From contig CAJTDD010000015.1 in NCBI GenBank assembly GCA_910574885.1, positions 1-64,000 on the forward strand: 64,000 bases of DNA. The letters run 5' to 3'. Shown here one piece after another: positions 18,329 through 25,557 of this stretch. Below the pieces are notes generated by a model. That model was not told the origin of the DNA, did no database searches, and saw nothing but the letters and a program-made list of their open reading frames with translations. Every line of letters starts with the position of its first letter. Position 1 is the stretch's first letter. The stretch is from Lachnospiraceae bacterium (lineage in GTDB: Bacteria; Bacillota; Clostridia; Lachnospirales; Lachnospiraceae). Made by a program: the position numbers and the translations under genes.

Positions 18329-19237
18329 TTATACCTTCAAATGCTTTCGGATCGTAAAGAAACTTCCTACGAAACCGATTCCCACTCCAAGCGCAATCCC
18401 CACTGGGAGCAGCGTCTTGTAAACGTCAAACACAGGAAGGAAGTCCACAATATTATTCAATAGGCTGAATCTGGTCATGATATATGTAACAGCCTTATCA
18501 TACATGAAATACAGCAATACAAGAGGAATTACGGCCCCCACAACACCTATCAGCAGACCTTCAATCACGAAAGGCGCCCTGACGAATCCGTCTTTTGCAC
18601 CGATGTATTTCATAATCGCAATCTCTTCACGCCTTACCGTGATACCCATTGTGACCGTATTGCTAATCAGGAATACAGATACGGCAAGCAGGATCGCAAT
18701 AATCGTGACGGAAACATATCCCACCAGCTTATTCACGCTGGTCAGGGTCTTAGCCACGATATCCGACTTGTTCACCTTACGCACTCCTTCGAGGCTCTTG
18801 GCGAATTCCACCACATCCTTCTGCTTGGACACGTCCGCCATATACACTTCATAGTTATCAGAATTGCCAAGAGGATTATCCGATTTGAATCCGTCCGCAA
18901 GGTCTACCGACTCTTTGAAATAATCGTCCTTGAACGTCTCCCATGCCTTCTCCGCACTGACGTAATTCACCTCAAGGACGCCTTCCGCGCCTCTTAGCTG
19001 CTCCCCAATCCTTTCTTTTGCCGCCTGCGTCGTCTCCTCATGGAAGAATACGGTAATCGCCACGCCTTCCTCCGCCTTCTTCACAATGTAGTTAAAATTC
19101 ACCACAATGGAAAAGAACAATCCGAACAGGAAGATACATGCCGACATGGTCGCTATGGACGCCATGGAAAACATCTTGTTTCTCCCAATGTTCTTAACCC
19201 CTTGTTTCATAGAATATCCGAATGTACTAATTCTCAT
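18329..19237 (-). CDS. ftsX: Cell-division ABC transporter permease FtsX
   Basis: About 302-aa membrane protein: a short cytoplasmic start, TM1 (MFSMASIATMSACIFLFGLFFSIVV region), a large extracellular loop of about 120 residues that binds the hydrolase, then three further membrane helices. It works with FtsE to gate cell-wall hydrolase activity. The ATG at 19237 is preferred over a GTG four codons upstream because AAGGTGG lies eight bases before it. This start overlaps the ftsE stop by 11 bp, giving coupled translation. Confidence 0.95.
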   Translation of the reverse strand: MRISTFGYSMKQGVKNIGRNKMFSMASIATMSACIFLFGLFFSIVVNFNYIVKKAEEGVAITVFFHEETTQAAKERIGEQLRGAEGVLEVNYVSAEKAWETFKDDYFKESVDLADGFKSDNPLGNSDNYEVYMADVSKQKDVVEFAKSLEGVRKVNKSDIVAKTLTSVNKLVGYVSVTIIAILLAVSVFLISNTVTMGITVRREEIAIMKYIGAKDGFVRAPFVIEGLLIGVVGAVIPLVLLYFMYDKAVTYIMTRFSLLNNIVDFLPVFDVYKTLLPVGIALGVGIGFVGSFFTIRKHLKV

Positions 19238-19913
19238 TTTTATACCCACCTTTTTTCTCGTCGCTTACAATGACTCCCTTTTTCATCGTAACAACTCGCT
19301 TCTTCATTGCGTTCACAATCTCCTGGTTATGCGTAACGACCAATACCGTAGTCCCTCTGTCGTTCGCCTCTTCCAGAAGTTTCATGATCTCCCATGAATT
19401 CGTCGGGTCCAGATTACCGGTCGGCTCGTCCGCAAGCAGAAGCGCCGGCTCATTCACGATTGCCCGGGCAATTGCCACCCTCTGCTGCTCGCCTCCTGAC
19501 AGTTCCTTCGGAAACGACTTATATTTCTGTGCAAGCCCTACAAGGGACAACGCTGCCGGTACTTTCTTCTTGATAATCCTGGTAGGCGTCTCCGTGACCC
19601 GCTGTGCAAATGCTATATTATCATAGATGTTCCGGTCCTTCAACAGACGGAAGTCCTGGAACACAACCCCGATCCCTCTCCGGTACATCGGAATCTTTCT
19701 CCGCTTCATCCGGTTTAAGTTCTGCCCATTGACAATAATCGTACCGGACGTGGGCGCAAGCTCCTTCATAATAAGACGGATCAGCGTAGATTTTCCGGAA
19801 CCGCTGTCCCCCACGATGAACACGAATTCCCCCTGTTCCACCTTCAGATTTACGCCGTTAAGGGCGGCCACCCCTTTTGAGTACTCTTTCGTTACTTCTC
19901 TTAATTCAATCAT
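19227..19913 (-). CDS. ftsE: Cell-division ABC transporter ATPase FtsE
   Basis: 228-aa ABC ATPase with Walker A GDSGSGKST (~36-44), signature LSGGEQQR (~138) and Walker B LLLADEPTG (~160). RGIGVVFQDFRLLKDRNIYDNIAF is the characteristic FtsE Q-loop region. It starts with ATG after AGGAGG. It pairs with FtsX to control the M23 hydrolase downstream. Only 16 bp separate it from the PucR-type regulator upstream. Confidence 0.96.
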   Translation of the reverse strand: MIELREVTKEYSKGVAALNGVNLKVEQGEFVFIVGDSGSGKSTLIRLIMKELAPTSGTIIVNGQNLNRMKRRKIPMYRRGIGVVFQDFRLLKDRNIYDNIAFAQRVTETPTRIIKKKVPAALSLVGLAQKYKSFPKELSGGEQQRVAIARAIVNEPALLLADEPTGNLDPTNSWEIMKLLEEANDRGTTVLVVTHNQEIVNAMKKRVVTMKKGVIVSDEKKGGYKNEN

Positions 19914-19929
19914 ACTGTCCTCCTGATGA

Positions 19930-21018
19930 TTAATACTCCATCGATTCCATATATTTCATATATCTGACCACCATAAGCGCAATCTTAAATGTAATGGCGT
20001 CTTCAAACACACGCAAATCTAGCCCCGTACTCTTTTGCAGCTTATCGAGCCGGTAAACCAGCGTGTTCCGATGGATATATAATTGTCTGGATGTCTCCGA
20101 TACGTTCAGATTATTCTCAAAGAACTTGTTGATTGTCGTCAACGTCTCCTCATCGAAATCATCCGGCGATTTCCCCTCAAAAATCTCACGTATGAACATC
20201 TTGCACAGTGGGATTGGCAGTTGATAGATCAAACGCCCTATCCCCAAGGTACTGTACGCAATCACGCTTCTGTCTCCGAAGAAAATCTTGCCTACGTCCA
20301 GCGCAAGCTTGGCTTCCTTGTAAGACTTCGACACTTCCTTGATATCGTTCACAATCGTTCCGTATGCAATCAGGACGCCTTCCTCCCCGTCTTCCAGAAG
20401 AAGGTTATACAAACTCTGCGCGGTCTTTTCTAACTCTGCATGTCCGTCGCCTGGGTCTAATTCCTTCACAACGATGATGTTCTTCTCATCCACCGCAGTC
20501 ACAAAATCCTTCGCCCGGTTGCCCAGAAGATTGCGAACATTGTCAAGGGCATTGCTGTCCTTCTCATGTTTTGTTTCAATAATAAAGATAACACGTCTGA
20601 CCTCAGTGTCAATATGTAATTTTTTGGCGCGGTTATAAATATCCACCAAAAGCAGATTGTCAAGCAGCAGGTTCTTGACAAAATTGTCCTTGTCAAACCG
20701 CTCTTTGTAGGCAATCAACAGGTTTTGTATCTGGAAGGTCACAATCTTCCCTACCATATATACGTCGTCGCTGCCCCCGTTGGCAAGGAGTATATACTCT
20801 AACTGATGTTCATCGAAAATTTTAAAGAATTGATTCCCCTGCACGACCTGGCTGTCTGCCGGGGAGTCAACAAACGCGACCACCTCTTCTTCATAATTGC
20901 GCTGTTCCGCAAATGTCGTTGCGAGAGATTTGCCGTCCGTGTCCATGACGCAGAAATCAATCCGTGTAATCCCTTTCAAGCCTTCAATCGTATTCTGAAG
21001 TATTTGATTAGATATCAT
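19930..21018 (-). CDS. PucR/CdaR-type transcriptional regulator
   Basis: 362-aa regulator. The N-terminal ~110 residues resemble a sensory domain (sugar diacid recognition type), the middle ~150 a GGDEF-like fold seen in CdaR relatives, and the C-terminal ~60 the PucR helix-turn-helix (FFENNLNVSETSRQLYIHRN and LVYRLDKLQKSTGLDLR). The ligand is unknown. It is the first gene of an apparent operon with ftsE, ftsX, the M23 hydrolase and the S41 protease, so it may tune wall remodelling. Confidence 0.85.
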   Translation of the reverse strand: MISNQILQNTIEGLKGITRIDFCVMDTDGKSLATTFAEQRNYEEEVVAFVDSPADSQVVQGNQFFKIFDEHQLEYILLANGGSDDVYMVGKIVTFQIQNLLIAYKERFDKDNFVKNLLLDNLLLVDIYNRAKKLHIDTEVRRVIFIIETKHEKDSNALDNVRNLLGNRAKDFVTAVDEKNIIVVKELDPGDGHAELEKTAQSLYNLLLEDGEEGVLIAYGTIVNDIKEVSKSYKEAKLALDVGKIFFGDRSVIAYSTLGIGRLIYQLPIPLCKMFIREIFEGKSPDDFDEETLTTINKFFENNLNVSETSRQLYIHRNTLVYRLDKLQKSTGLDLRVFEDAITFKIALMVVRYMKYMESMEY

Positions 21019-21132
21019 ATTCTATATCCTCCCCTCATTTCAATATGCATAATTCACAACAAAAAAAGGCCGTATCTGGTTAAAATGCATATTGCTAGAC
21101 TCTATATTAATATATATAGACAAAAAAATAAA

Positions 21133-21170
21133 GAGGAAATCACACATTTTTGTTGATTTCCTCGATTTTT
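21133..21170. terminator. Hairpin with T-runs on both sides, upstream of the PucR gene
   Basis: GAGGAAATCA and TGATTTCCTC form a perfect 10-bp stem with an 11-base loop. The plus strand continues GATTTTT and the minus strand TTTATTTTTTTG, so it could stop transcription either way. Since the genes on both sides point away from it, it may be a leader attenuator for the PucR operon or the end of a small untranslated RNA. The rest of 21019-21303 is AT-rich with no other clear feature. Confidence 0.5.
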
Positions 21171-21303
21171 AAGAAATTCTTTTGATTTGCAGCCATGTAC
21201 ATAGTGACGAAAAGATGTCTGAATCGATTGTATATTCTCCCATGCCCCTGTCAATACTGATGAAGAAACTACTTAATTTAACGACAGGAAAGGGGGTATA
21301 TCC

Positions 21304-21498
21304 ATGACAGCAAAGAAAAGCAAACCCATCAAATTAGAAGAACTGACACAGGAAGAAAAACTAAAATATGAAATTGCTGAGGAATTAGGGCTTCTTGACA
21401 GAGTGATGAAAGACGGCTGGAAGTCTCTCTCTTCTAAGGAAACCGGCAGAATCGGCGGGCTTATGACGAAGAAGAAAAAGGAGCTGAACAACGATTGA
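21304..21498 (+). CDS. Small acid-soluble spore protein, alpha/beta type
   Basis: 64 aa. The core EKLKYEIAEELGLLDRVM followed by GWKSLSSKETGRIGGLM is the clostridial alpha/beta SASP pattern: the EIA-x-ELG segment is where germination protease cuts, and the ETGRIGG segment binds DNA. These proteins coat and protect spore DNA. AAAGGGGG precedes the ATG. It implies the host forms endospores; expression would be in the forespore, but no clear sigma-G promoter could be assigned by eye. Confidence 0.9.
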   Translation: MTAKKSKPIKLEELTQEEKLKYEIAEELGLLDRVMKDGWKSLSSKETGRIGGLMTKKKKELNND

Positions 21499-21556
21499 CG
21501 AAAAAGTAACAAAAATATTAAATATATTAATAAGTATGAACAATTAACGATAAAGG

Positions 21557-21585
21557 TTGAAAAGAGAAGATCCATTTGCTATAAT
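21557..21585 (+). promoter_or_regulatory. Sigma-A promoter for the WecG-type glycosyltransferase
   Basis: TTGAAA (21557-21562), a 17-base spacer and a perfect TATAAT (21580-21585) end 35 bp before the ATG at 21621. Confidence 0.7.
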
Positions 21586-21620
21586 CGAAAAACTGGTAAT
21601 AATCATTGACAGGTGAGAAT

Positions 21621-22292
21621 ATGGACAGTAAGATTAGCGTTTTGGATATCAATATAGATCATTGTTCAGCAAAAGAAGCGATGAAGAAGACCATGGAATA
21701 TATGGAAACAGACCCGGTGAACGTTGTGGAGATGGCGACGGTCAACGGGTTGATGCAGATGGACAGCATGGAGCAGCTCAAGGAGGATATCTGTAGGTTT
21801 GACATGGTTCTTGCAGGGGATAAGACGATTCTGGAGGCTGCGGATATTACGGACAGGAAGTTCCTTCAGGAGACGGAGGGACGTGTGTTTTTGCGGATGT
21901 TTATGCGATATCTGCATAAGAATCATAAGCGGATTTATCTTCTGGTGGAATCCGAGGAGGAAGGGCAGACGTTTTACGACTATCTGCAGCGGAACTACAG
22001 CGGACTTCAAGTCGTAGGGCTTGCCAAGGTATCCGCGCAGAACCGGGCGGATGACATGCTGGTGAACGACATCAACGGTGTAGAGGCAGACTGCATTCTT
22101 GCGGCCCTTGGTTCTCCGCTTCAGGAAGAGTTCATTGTGAAGAACAGAAGCCTTCTGGACACCCGGCTGTGGTTAGGTCTTGGGAAAGAGTACCTTCCTG
22201 TGGGGCGCAGCGGTATCGGGCAGTGCCGGCTGGCACAGTTTATTTTGAAACGGATTTTTAAAAAAGAGATTGAAAAAAGCAAACGCAGATAA
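21621..22292 (+). CDS. WecG/TagA/CpsF family glycosyltransferase
   Basis: 223-aa GT26-family enzyme that adds a sugar, typically N-acetylmannosamine(uronic acid), to a lipid-linked GlcNAc in wall teichoic acid or surface glycan synthesis. Family features are the N-terminal HCSAKEAMKKTMEYM region, VEMATVNGLMQM (usually ATxN-P), GDKTILEAA and the C-terminal LGSPLQEEFI then LGLGKEYLPVG. The ATG at 21621 with AGGTGAG upstream is preferred to a TTG five codons earlier. It stands alone, with no teichoic acid partners nearby, so the acceptor is unknown. Confidence 0.85.
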   Translation: MDSKISVLDINIDHCSAKEAMKKTMEYMETDPVNVVEMATVNGLMQMDSMEQLKEDICRFDMVLAGDKTILEAADITDRKFLQETEGRVFLRMFMRYLHKNHKRIYLLVESEEEGQTFYDYLQRNYSGLQVVGLAKVSAQNRADDMLVNDINGVEADCILAALGSPLQEEFIVKNRSLLDTRLWLGLGKEYLPVGRSGIGQCRLAQFILKRIFKKEIEKSKRR

Positions 22293-22317
22293 CTTTCCGT
22301 CTGAATATGCAGCAAAA

Positions 22318-22355
22318 CCGGGGCGTCTGGAAAATAGAATTTTCAGACGCCCCGG
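22318..22355. terminator. Strong hairpin between convergent WecG-type and PspC genes
   Basis: CCGGGGCGTCTG and CAGACGCCCCGG form a 12-bp GC-rich stem extended by AAAAT/ATTTT in the loop. On the minus strand it is followed by TTTTG; the plus side lacks a clean U-run. It probably serves as a shared terminator. Confidence 0.65.
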
Positions 22356-22370
22356 CGTATTCTCTCAAAA

Positions 22371-22565
22371 CTAATATCTTCCCGGCGCATCCGGGATAAT
22401 AATTGCAGCAAGAATGTATGCAAAAATTCCGGTTCCCGTGAACGCAAAGATTGCAAGCACCAGCCTAATCAAGGTTGGGTCTACATTAAAATATTCTGCT
22501 ACGCCTCCGCATACTCCGCAGATCATGCGGTTCTCTCTTGAACGGTACAATTTTTTGAATTCCAT
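22371..22565 (-). CDS. PspC domain membrane protein
   Basis: 64 residues. KLYRSRENRMICGVCGGVAEYFNVDPTLIR is the PspC hallmark, followed by one or two hydrophobic stretches (LVLAIFAFTGTGIFAYILAAIIIP). PspC-type proteins sense or buffer membrane stress. It is the last gene of the PadR-DUF1700-DUF4097 cluster, 69 bp after the DUF4097 gene, with its own TTTCCTCC-complement ribosome site. Confidence 0.9.
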   Translation of the reverse strand: MEFKKLYRSRENRMICGVCGGVAEYFNVDPTLIRLVLAIFAFTGTGIFAYILAAIIIPDAPGRY

Positions 22566-22634
22566 CTTTTTTCCTCCTGATTCCTATTTTTATTTCCAAA
22601 GGCACACCGTAATGCTTGCCCTGCGGGCGGTGGA

Positions 22635-23450
22635 CTATCGCCGGTTTTTGGCGAAATCTATAATCACGGAGCCTACGCCGCCTTCGATGGATATGTCTTT
22701 ATCCGCATCATTATCAATATGCCTGTCTTTGCCAAGCCCTGAATAACTGTTGTCTCCGCAGATAACTTCCCCGACCCCGCACTCAATATCATAGTTGTAT
22801 TCTTCTTCACTTCCGGATGCGGTATATACAATACTGCCTACGCCGCAGTGGATGTCCGCCGAACTCCTGACGTCCCCCTGTGCCGTGATGCTTCCCGCTC
22901 CGCACTCAAACTCTGCCTCGTCCGCCTGGAACTTGTCAATATTCACTTCCCCGGCTCCAATCTCTACGGACAGCTCTTTGGCATAGATCTCCCTCACCTC
23001 CAAGGTTCCGGCTCCCATTTTCAGGGAAACGTCATCAAACGTCATCTCCTTGGGTATACGTACCGTAATTGTCCCTCTTCCTATATTATTAACGCCGGTA
23101 AATCTTTTTTTACTGGTAAGTTTTAGCTCATTGCCGTCCATATAACATCGGAATCCAAGCCCCTTGCTTACATTCTCCGTATCTACACGAATCTCGTTTC
23201 CTTCTCCTTCCACAAATTCTACTTTTCCGGCAGCCAGTTCCATATCAATCTCTGTTACGCCGGAGAATGTCTCATGGATATTCTCCGCCGCAGGACCTTC
23301 TCCGCCGCCTACCCATCCAATCCCATTGGGAAACCGGTTATATACCATATTCGTCGTCACTCCCATCATCCACGCAATTGCACAGAATATAAATCCAATC
23401 GCTAATGCCGCGCCGCACACAATCCAGAATATCTTCCATCCTCTCCGCAT
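22635..23450 (-). CDS. DUF4097 family beta-helix envelope protein
   Basis: 271 aa with an N-terminal transmembrane helix (FWIVCGAALAIGFIFCAIAWMM) and a repetitive beta-rich outside part (IDMELAAGKVEFVEG, LKMGAGTLEVREI, VEIGAGEVNIDKF, IECGVGEVICGD), the regular turn pattern of DUF4097/DUF4098 adhesin-like domains. Function is unknown; the family is repeatedly linked to PadR and DUF1700 proteins in envelope-stress operons. It starts directly after the DUF1700 stop. Confidence 0.85.
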   Translation of the reverse strand: MRRGWKIFWIVCGAALAIGFIFCAIAWMMGVTTNMVYNRFPNGIGWVGGGEGPAAENIHETFSGVTEIDMELAAGKVEFVEGEGNEIRVDTENVSKGLGFRCYMDGNELKLTSKKRFTGVNNIGRGTITVRIPKEMTFDDVSLKMGAGTLEVREIYAKELSVEIGAGEVNIDKFQADEAEFECGAGSITAQGDVRSSADIHCGVGSIVYTASGSEEEYNYDIECGVGEVICGDNSYSGLGKDRHIDNDADKDISIEGGVGSVIIDFAKNRR

Positions 23451-24206
23451 CTATACCACCGCCTTTCTCTGAAACGGCCGTCCAATCACCCACACAATTC
23501 CCCGGATGATTCCCGGAAGAACAATGAGGCAAAGCCTCACGCTGGCTACCGTTGCGACAACACCGCAAACCGTCAGGATGATCCCTGTGCCAATCAGTGC
23601 AAATCCCACCGCAAGCTCCGGCACCAGACTCACCAATCCTGCGATGAATACACAGACTCCGGCAAATGCAACCACCACAGATGCAATCACCAATGAGGCG
23701 AACACTGCCAACAGCGTGACTCCTGCTGCAAAAATGACTGCTATGATTGCTATAGAAACCGGAAGGATAATCGGCAGGCCTACAATCACAAGCAAGATTA
23801 TCAAAAATACTTTCAATACATTATTCGTCCTTGGGGGCGTCTGGGCGTCGTCTCCGTAATTGTAACCCTGATAATTACCGTACCCTTTCTGATAATCGCC
23901 GCTGCCATACTGGTATTCCTTCTCCTTGGCTTCTCTCCCGGCGGGCGTGTCTTTGTGCTCGAATCTGGTATCCGTGTAGCCCGTCTCGGTAAATTCACCG
24001 TATTCCTTCGGAGAACCTCCAAGGTCTGCCTTGATGGTTGCCGCTACCTTCGCGGGACTTCCCAGCTCTTCGACTACCTGCTGCTCATTCTCTTCCCCGG
24101 CATCGTCGAAATAATCGTTGTAATACTTCATTGCATCTCTTCGTTCCTCTACTGGAACATCCTGCAATAATGCTGCTAACTCAGTCATAAATTCTATGCG
24201 GTTCAT
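23451..24206 (-). CDS. DUF1700/HAAS-domain membrane protein
   Basis: 251 aa. The N-terminal ~60 residues (MNRIEFMTELAALLQDVPVE and KYYNDYFDDAGE) are the HAAS/DUF1700 signature. A Gly/Tyr-rich linker and four to five hydrophobic helices follow. It overlaps the padR stop by 4 bp (ATGA), so both are translated together. In related operons the HAAS domain is thought to bind or anchor the PadR repressor; that is inference here. Confidence 0.88.
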   Translation of the reverse strand: MNRIEFMTELAALLQDVPVEERRDAMKYYNDYFDDAGEENEQQVVEELGSPAKVAATIKADLGGSPKEYGEFTETGYTDTRFEHKDTPAGREAKEKEYQYGSGDYQKGYGNYQGYNYGDDAQTPPRTNNVLKVFLIILLVIVGLPIILPVSIAIIAVIFAAGVTLLAVFASLVIASVVVAFAGVCVFIAGLVSLVPELAVGFALIGTGIILTVCGVVATVASVRLCLIVLPGIIRGIVWVIGRPFQRKAVV

Positions 24207-24526
24207 ACAGATACCCCTCCCTCAAACAATTCATTAATCTTGACCGAATAGTTCTTCCACTCTACGCGGTACAGATCCAGTTGTGCAGTACCCCTTACCG
24301 TTATTTTATAATAACGCCGGTTCCTTCCGTCGATCTGCCTGTCGTATACCTCCAGGCATTCATCCTTCTGGAGCCTTCGCAGCACGGGATATAACGTGGA
24401 TTCTGATACTTCGATGGTCGTCCTGACGTCCTGAGTAATCTTGTATCCGTAGGTTCCTTCTTTCTCCCGGGATACGACCGCCAGTACGATAGCATCAAGG
24501 AGGGCTGCTCCGGTGTTAAATACCAT
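24203..24526 (-). CDS. PadR family transcriptional repressor
   Basis: 107 aa winged-helix regulator: LLDAIVLAVVSREKEGTYGYKI then VSESTLYPVLRRLQKDECLEVY, the classic PadR recognition helix and wing, and a short C-terminal dimerisation helix. It is the first gene of its operon, followed by DUF1700, DUF4097 and PspC. The promoter just upstream carries a perfect palindrome, so self-repression is likely. Confidence 0.92.
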   Translation of the reverse strand: MVFNTGAALLDAIVLAVVSREKEGTYGYKITQDVRTTIEVSESTLYPVLRRLQKDECLEVYDRQIDGRNRRYYKITVRGTAQLDLYRVEWKNYSVKINELFEGGVSV

Positions 24527-24585
24527 GTTCTCACTCCTTTGCTTGGAATATAATAATATGTAATTATGTAATATTGTTTTGTTTT

Positions 24586-24610
24586 CTATATTATATATTG
24601 TATAATATAG
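24586..24610. promoter_or_regulatory. Palindromic operator over the padR promoter
   Basis: CTATATTATA and TATAATATAG are perfect 10-bp inverted arms around TATTG. The site covers the -10 box and most of the spacer, so a bound dimer would block RNA polymerase. PadR proteins typically bind AT-rich palindromes like this. Confidence 0.7.
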
Positions 24611-24618
24611 TTTGTCAA
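24590..24618 (-). promoter_or_regulatory. Perfect-consensus sigma-A promoter of the padR operon
   Basis: On the minus strand TTGACA (24613-24618), exactly 17 bases, then TATAAT (24590-24595): both hexamers match consensus in full. Such a strong promoter usually needs a repressor, which fits the palindrome overlapping it. Confidence 0.85.
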
Positions 24619-24726
24619 CCCATATTATATTTTTTTATTATCTTTTACCGGATGTAGTCCGACCGCACCGTCAGGGGCTTGCAGCCAGGTCTTGCCATGG
24701 GTGGGAGGAAACTTTTTACAGACACG

Positions 24727-24760
24727 AAAAACGGAAGCTGCAAAGGCCTGCAGCCTCCGT
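24727..24760 (-). terminator. Intrinsic terminator of the YczE-like gene
   Basis: On the minus strand ACGGAGGCTGCA pairs with TGCAGCTTCCGT (one mismatch), and TTTT follows. It begins 15 bp after the stop codon. The remaining 24619-24726 segment shows nothing recognisable. Confidence 0.75.
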
Positions 24761-24774
24761 TTCATTACGGATTA

Positions 24775-25398
24775 TTACTTATTAAGAAATGGCTCGGAAA
24801 AGCTATGATTAAAGAATTCAATCAAGGGTCCCATGAAAAATGCGGTAATTAACGTGCCGACGCCAGGCAGCAGCCCGGACACCGTCCCTATCGTGACGCA
24901 TATCAAGTCACTTGCAATCCGCACAAACCGGAACTGAACCCCCCATTTCCCTGCAATCACAATCGGAATTGCATCGTAGACCGAAACTCCTAGGTTAGAC
25001 GTCATGTATAGAGATGAGGCAAAGCACATCACCAGAACCCCGATGGCAAGAAATACTGCCCGGACAGCCAGATTGGGTTCCGGCACAAAGCGAAGAAGCA
25101 TTGCAGTAGCAAAATCTACAATATATCCTGTCAGGAACATATTGACCAGAGTCGCCACACCCATATAGCTTCTGGCAATAAAGATATCTATGACAAACAT
25201 AATCCCGCACAGCACAGTATAAAAGATGCCATATGACATGTTTGAGTTAAAAAAATGCCCCCAAACTCCTTGGGCAAAGCATTGGAACGGGTCTACTCCA
25301 AATAAGGAACATTTGAAGAATCCAACGGCGATTGCACATAACACAACGCCTACGGTCGTCATTGCAGCACGCTTTTTAAAATTATCCGGTAATCTCAT
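24775..25398 (-). CDS. YczE/YitT-like integral membrane protein
   Basis: 207 aa with five or six hydrophobic helices (for example TTVGVVLCAIAVGFF, GIFYTVLCGIMFVIDIFIA and AVFLAIGVLVMCFASSLYM). The loop motifs DPFQCFAQG and SNLGVSVYDAIPIV are typical of the YczE/YyaS family. No substrate is established for this family. It is monocistronic with its own promoter, palindrome and terminator. Confidence 0.75.
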   Translation of the reverse strand: MRLPDNFKKRAAMTTVGVVLCAIAVGFFKCSLFGVDPFQCFAQGVWGHFFNSNMSYGIFYTVLCGIMFVIDIFIARSYMGVATLVNMFLTGYIVDFATAMLLRFVPEPNLAVRAVFLAIGVLVMCFASSLYMTSNLGVSVYDAIPIVIAGKWGVQFRFVRIASDLICVTIGTVSGLLPGVGTLITAFFMGPLIEFFNHSFSEPFLNK

Positions 25399-25413
25399 AA
25401 TTTTACTCCTTTG

Positions 25414-25425
25414 CAGTTTAAACTG
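25414..25425. promoter_or_regulatory. Perfect palindrome at the start of the YczE-like transcript
   Basis: CAGTTTAAACTG is a perfect 12-bp palindrome just downstream of the -10 box of the YczE-like promoter and upstream of its ribosome site. It is a candidate operator; the cognate regulator is not visible. Confidence 0.5.
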
Positions 25426-25430
25426 TAAAT

Positions 25431-25459
25431 AATTTAATACACACTCCTTTGACTGTCAA
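25431..25459 (-). promoter_or_regulatory. Sigma-A promoter of the YczE-like gene
   Basis: TTGACA (25454-25459), 17 bases, TAAATT (25431-25436) on the minus strand, about 33-60 bp before the ATG at 25398. Confidence 0.6.
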
Positions 25460-25479
25460 GATAAACTCTTAATGAACTA

Positions 25480-25508
25480 TTGAAATTCTCGTTGTTTTTT
25501 TGTAAACT
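25480..25508 (+). promoter_or_regulatory. Possible promoter of the first chemoreceptor gene
   Basis: TTGAAA (25480-25485), 17 bases, TAAACT (25503-25508). A GCGATAA sequence further on recalls the sigma-D (flagellar) -10 box, but the TAAA upstream of it is too close, so the sigma-A reading is preferred. Confidence 0.4.
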
Positions 25509-25557
25509 AGATATATGCGATAAGCGGATTTTATTCATATATAAAAGGAGAAAGCAA

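Noticed and set aside
25503..25535. Sigma-D (flagellar) promoter before chemoreceptor 1
   Set aside because: TAAA and GCGATAA are present, but only 10 bases apart instead of about 15, and the second receptor lacks any similar site.
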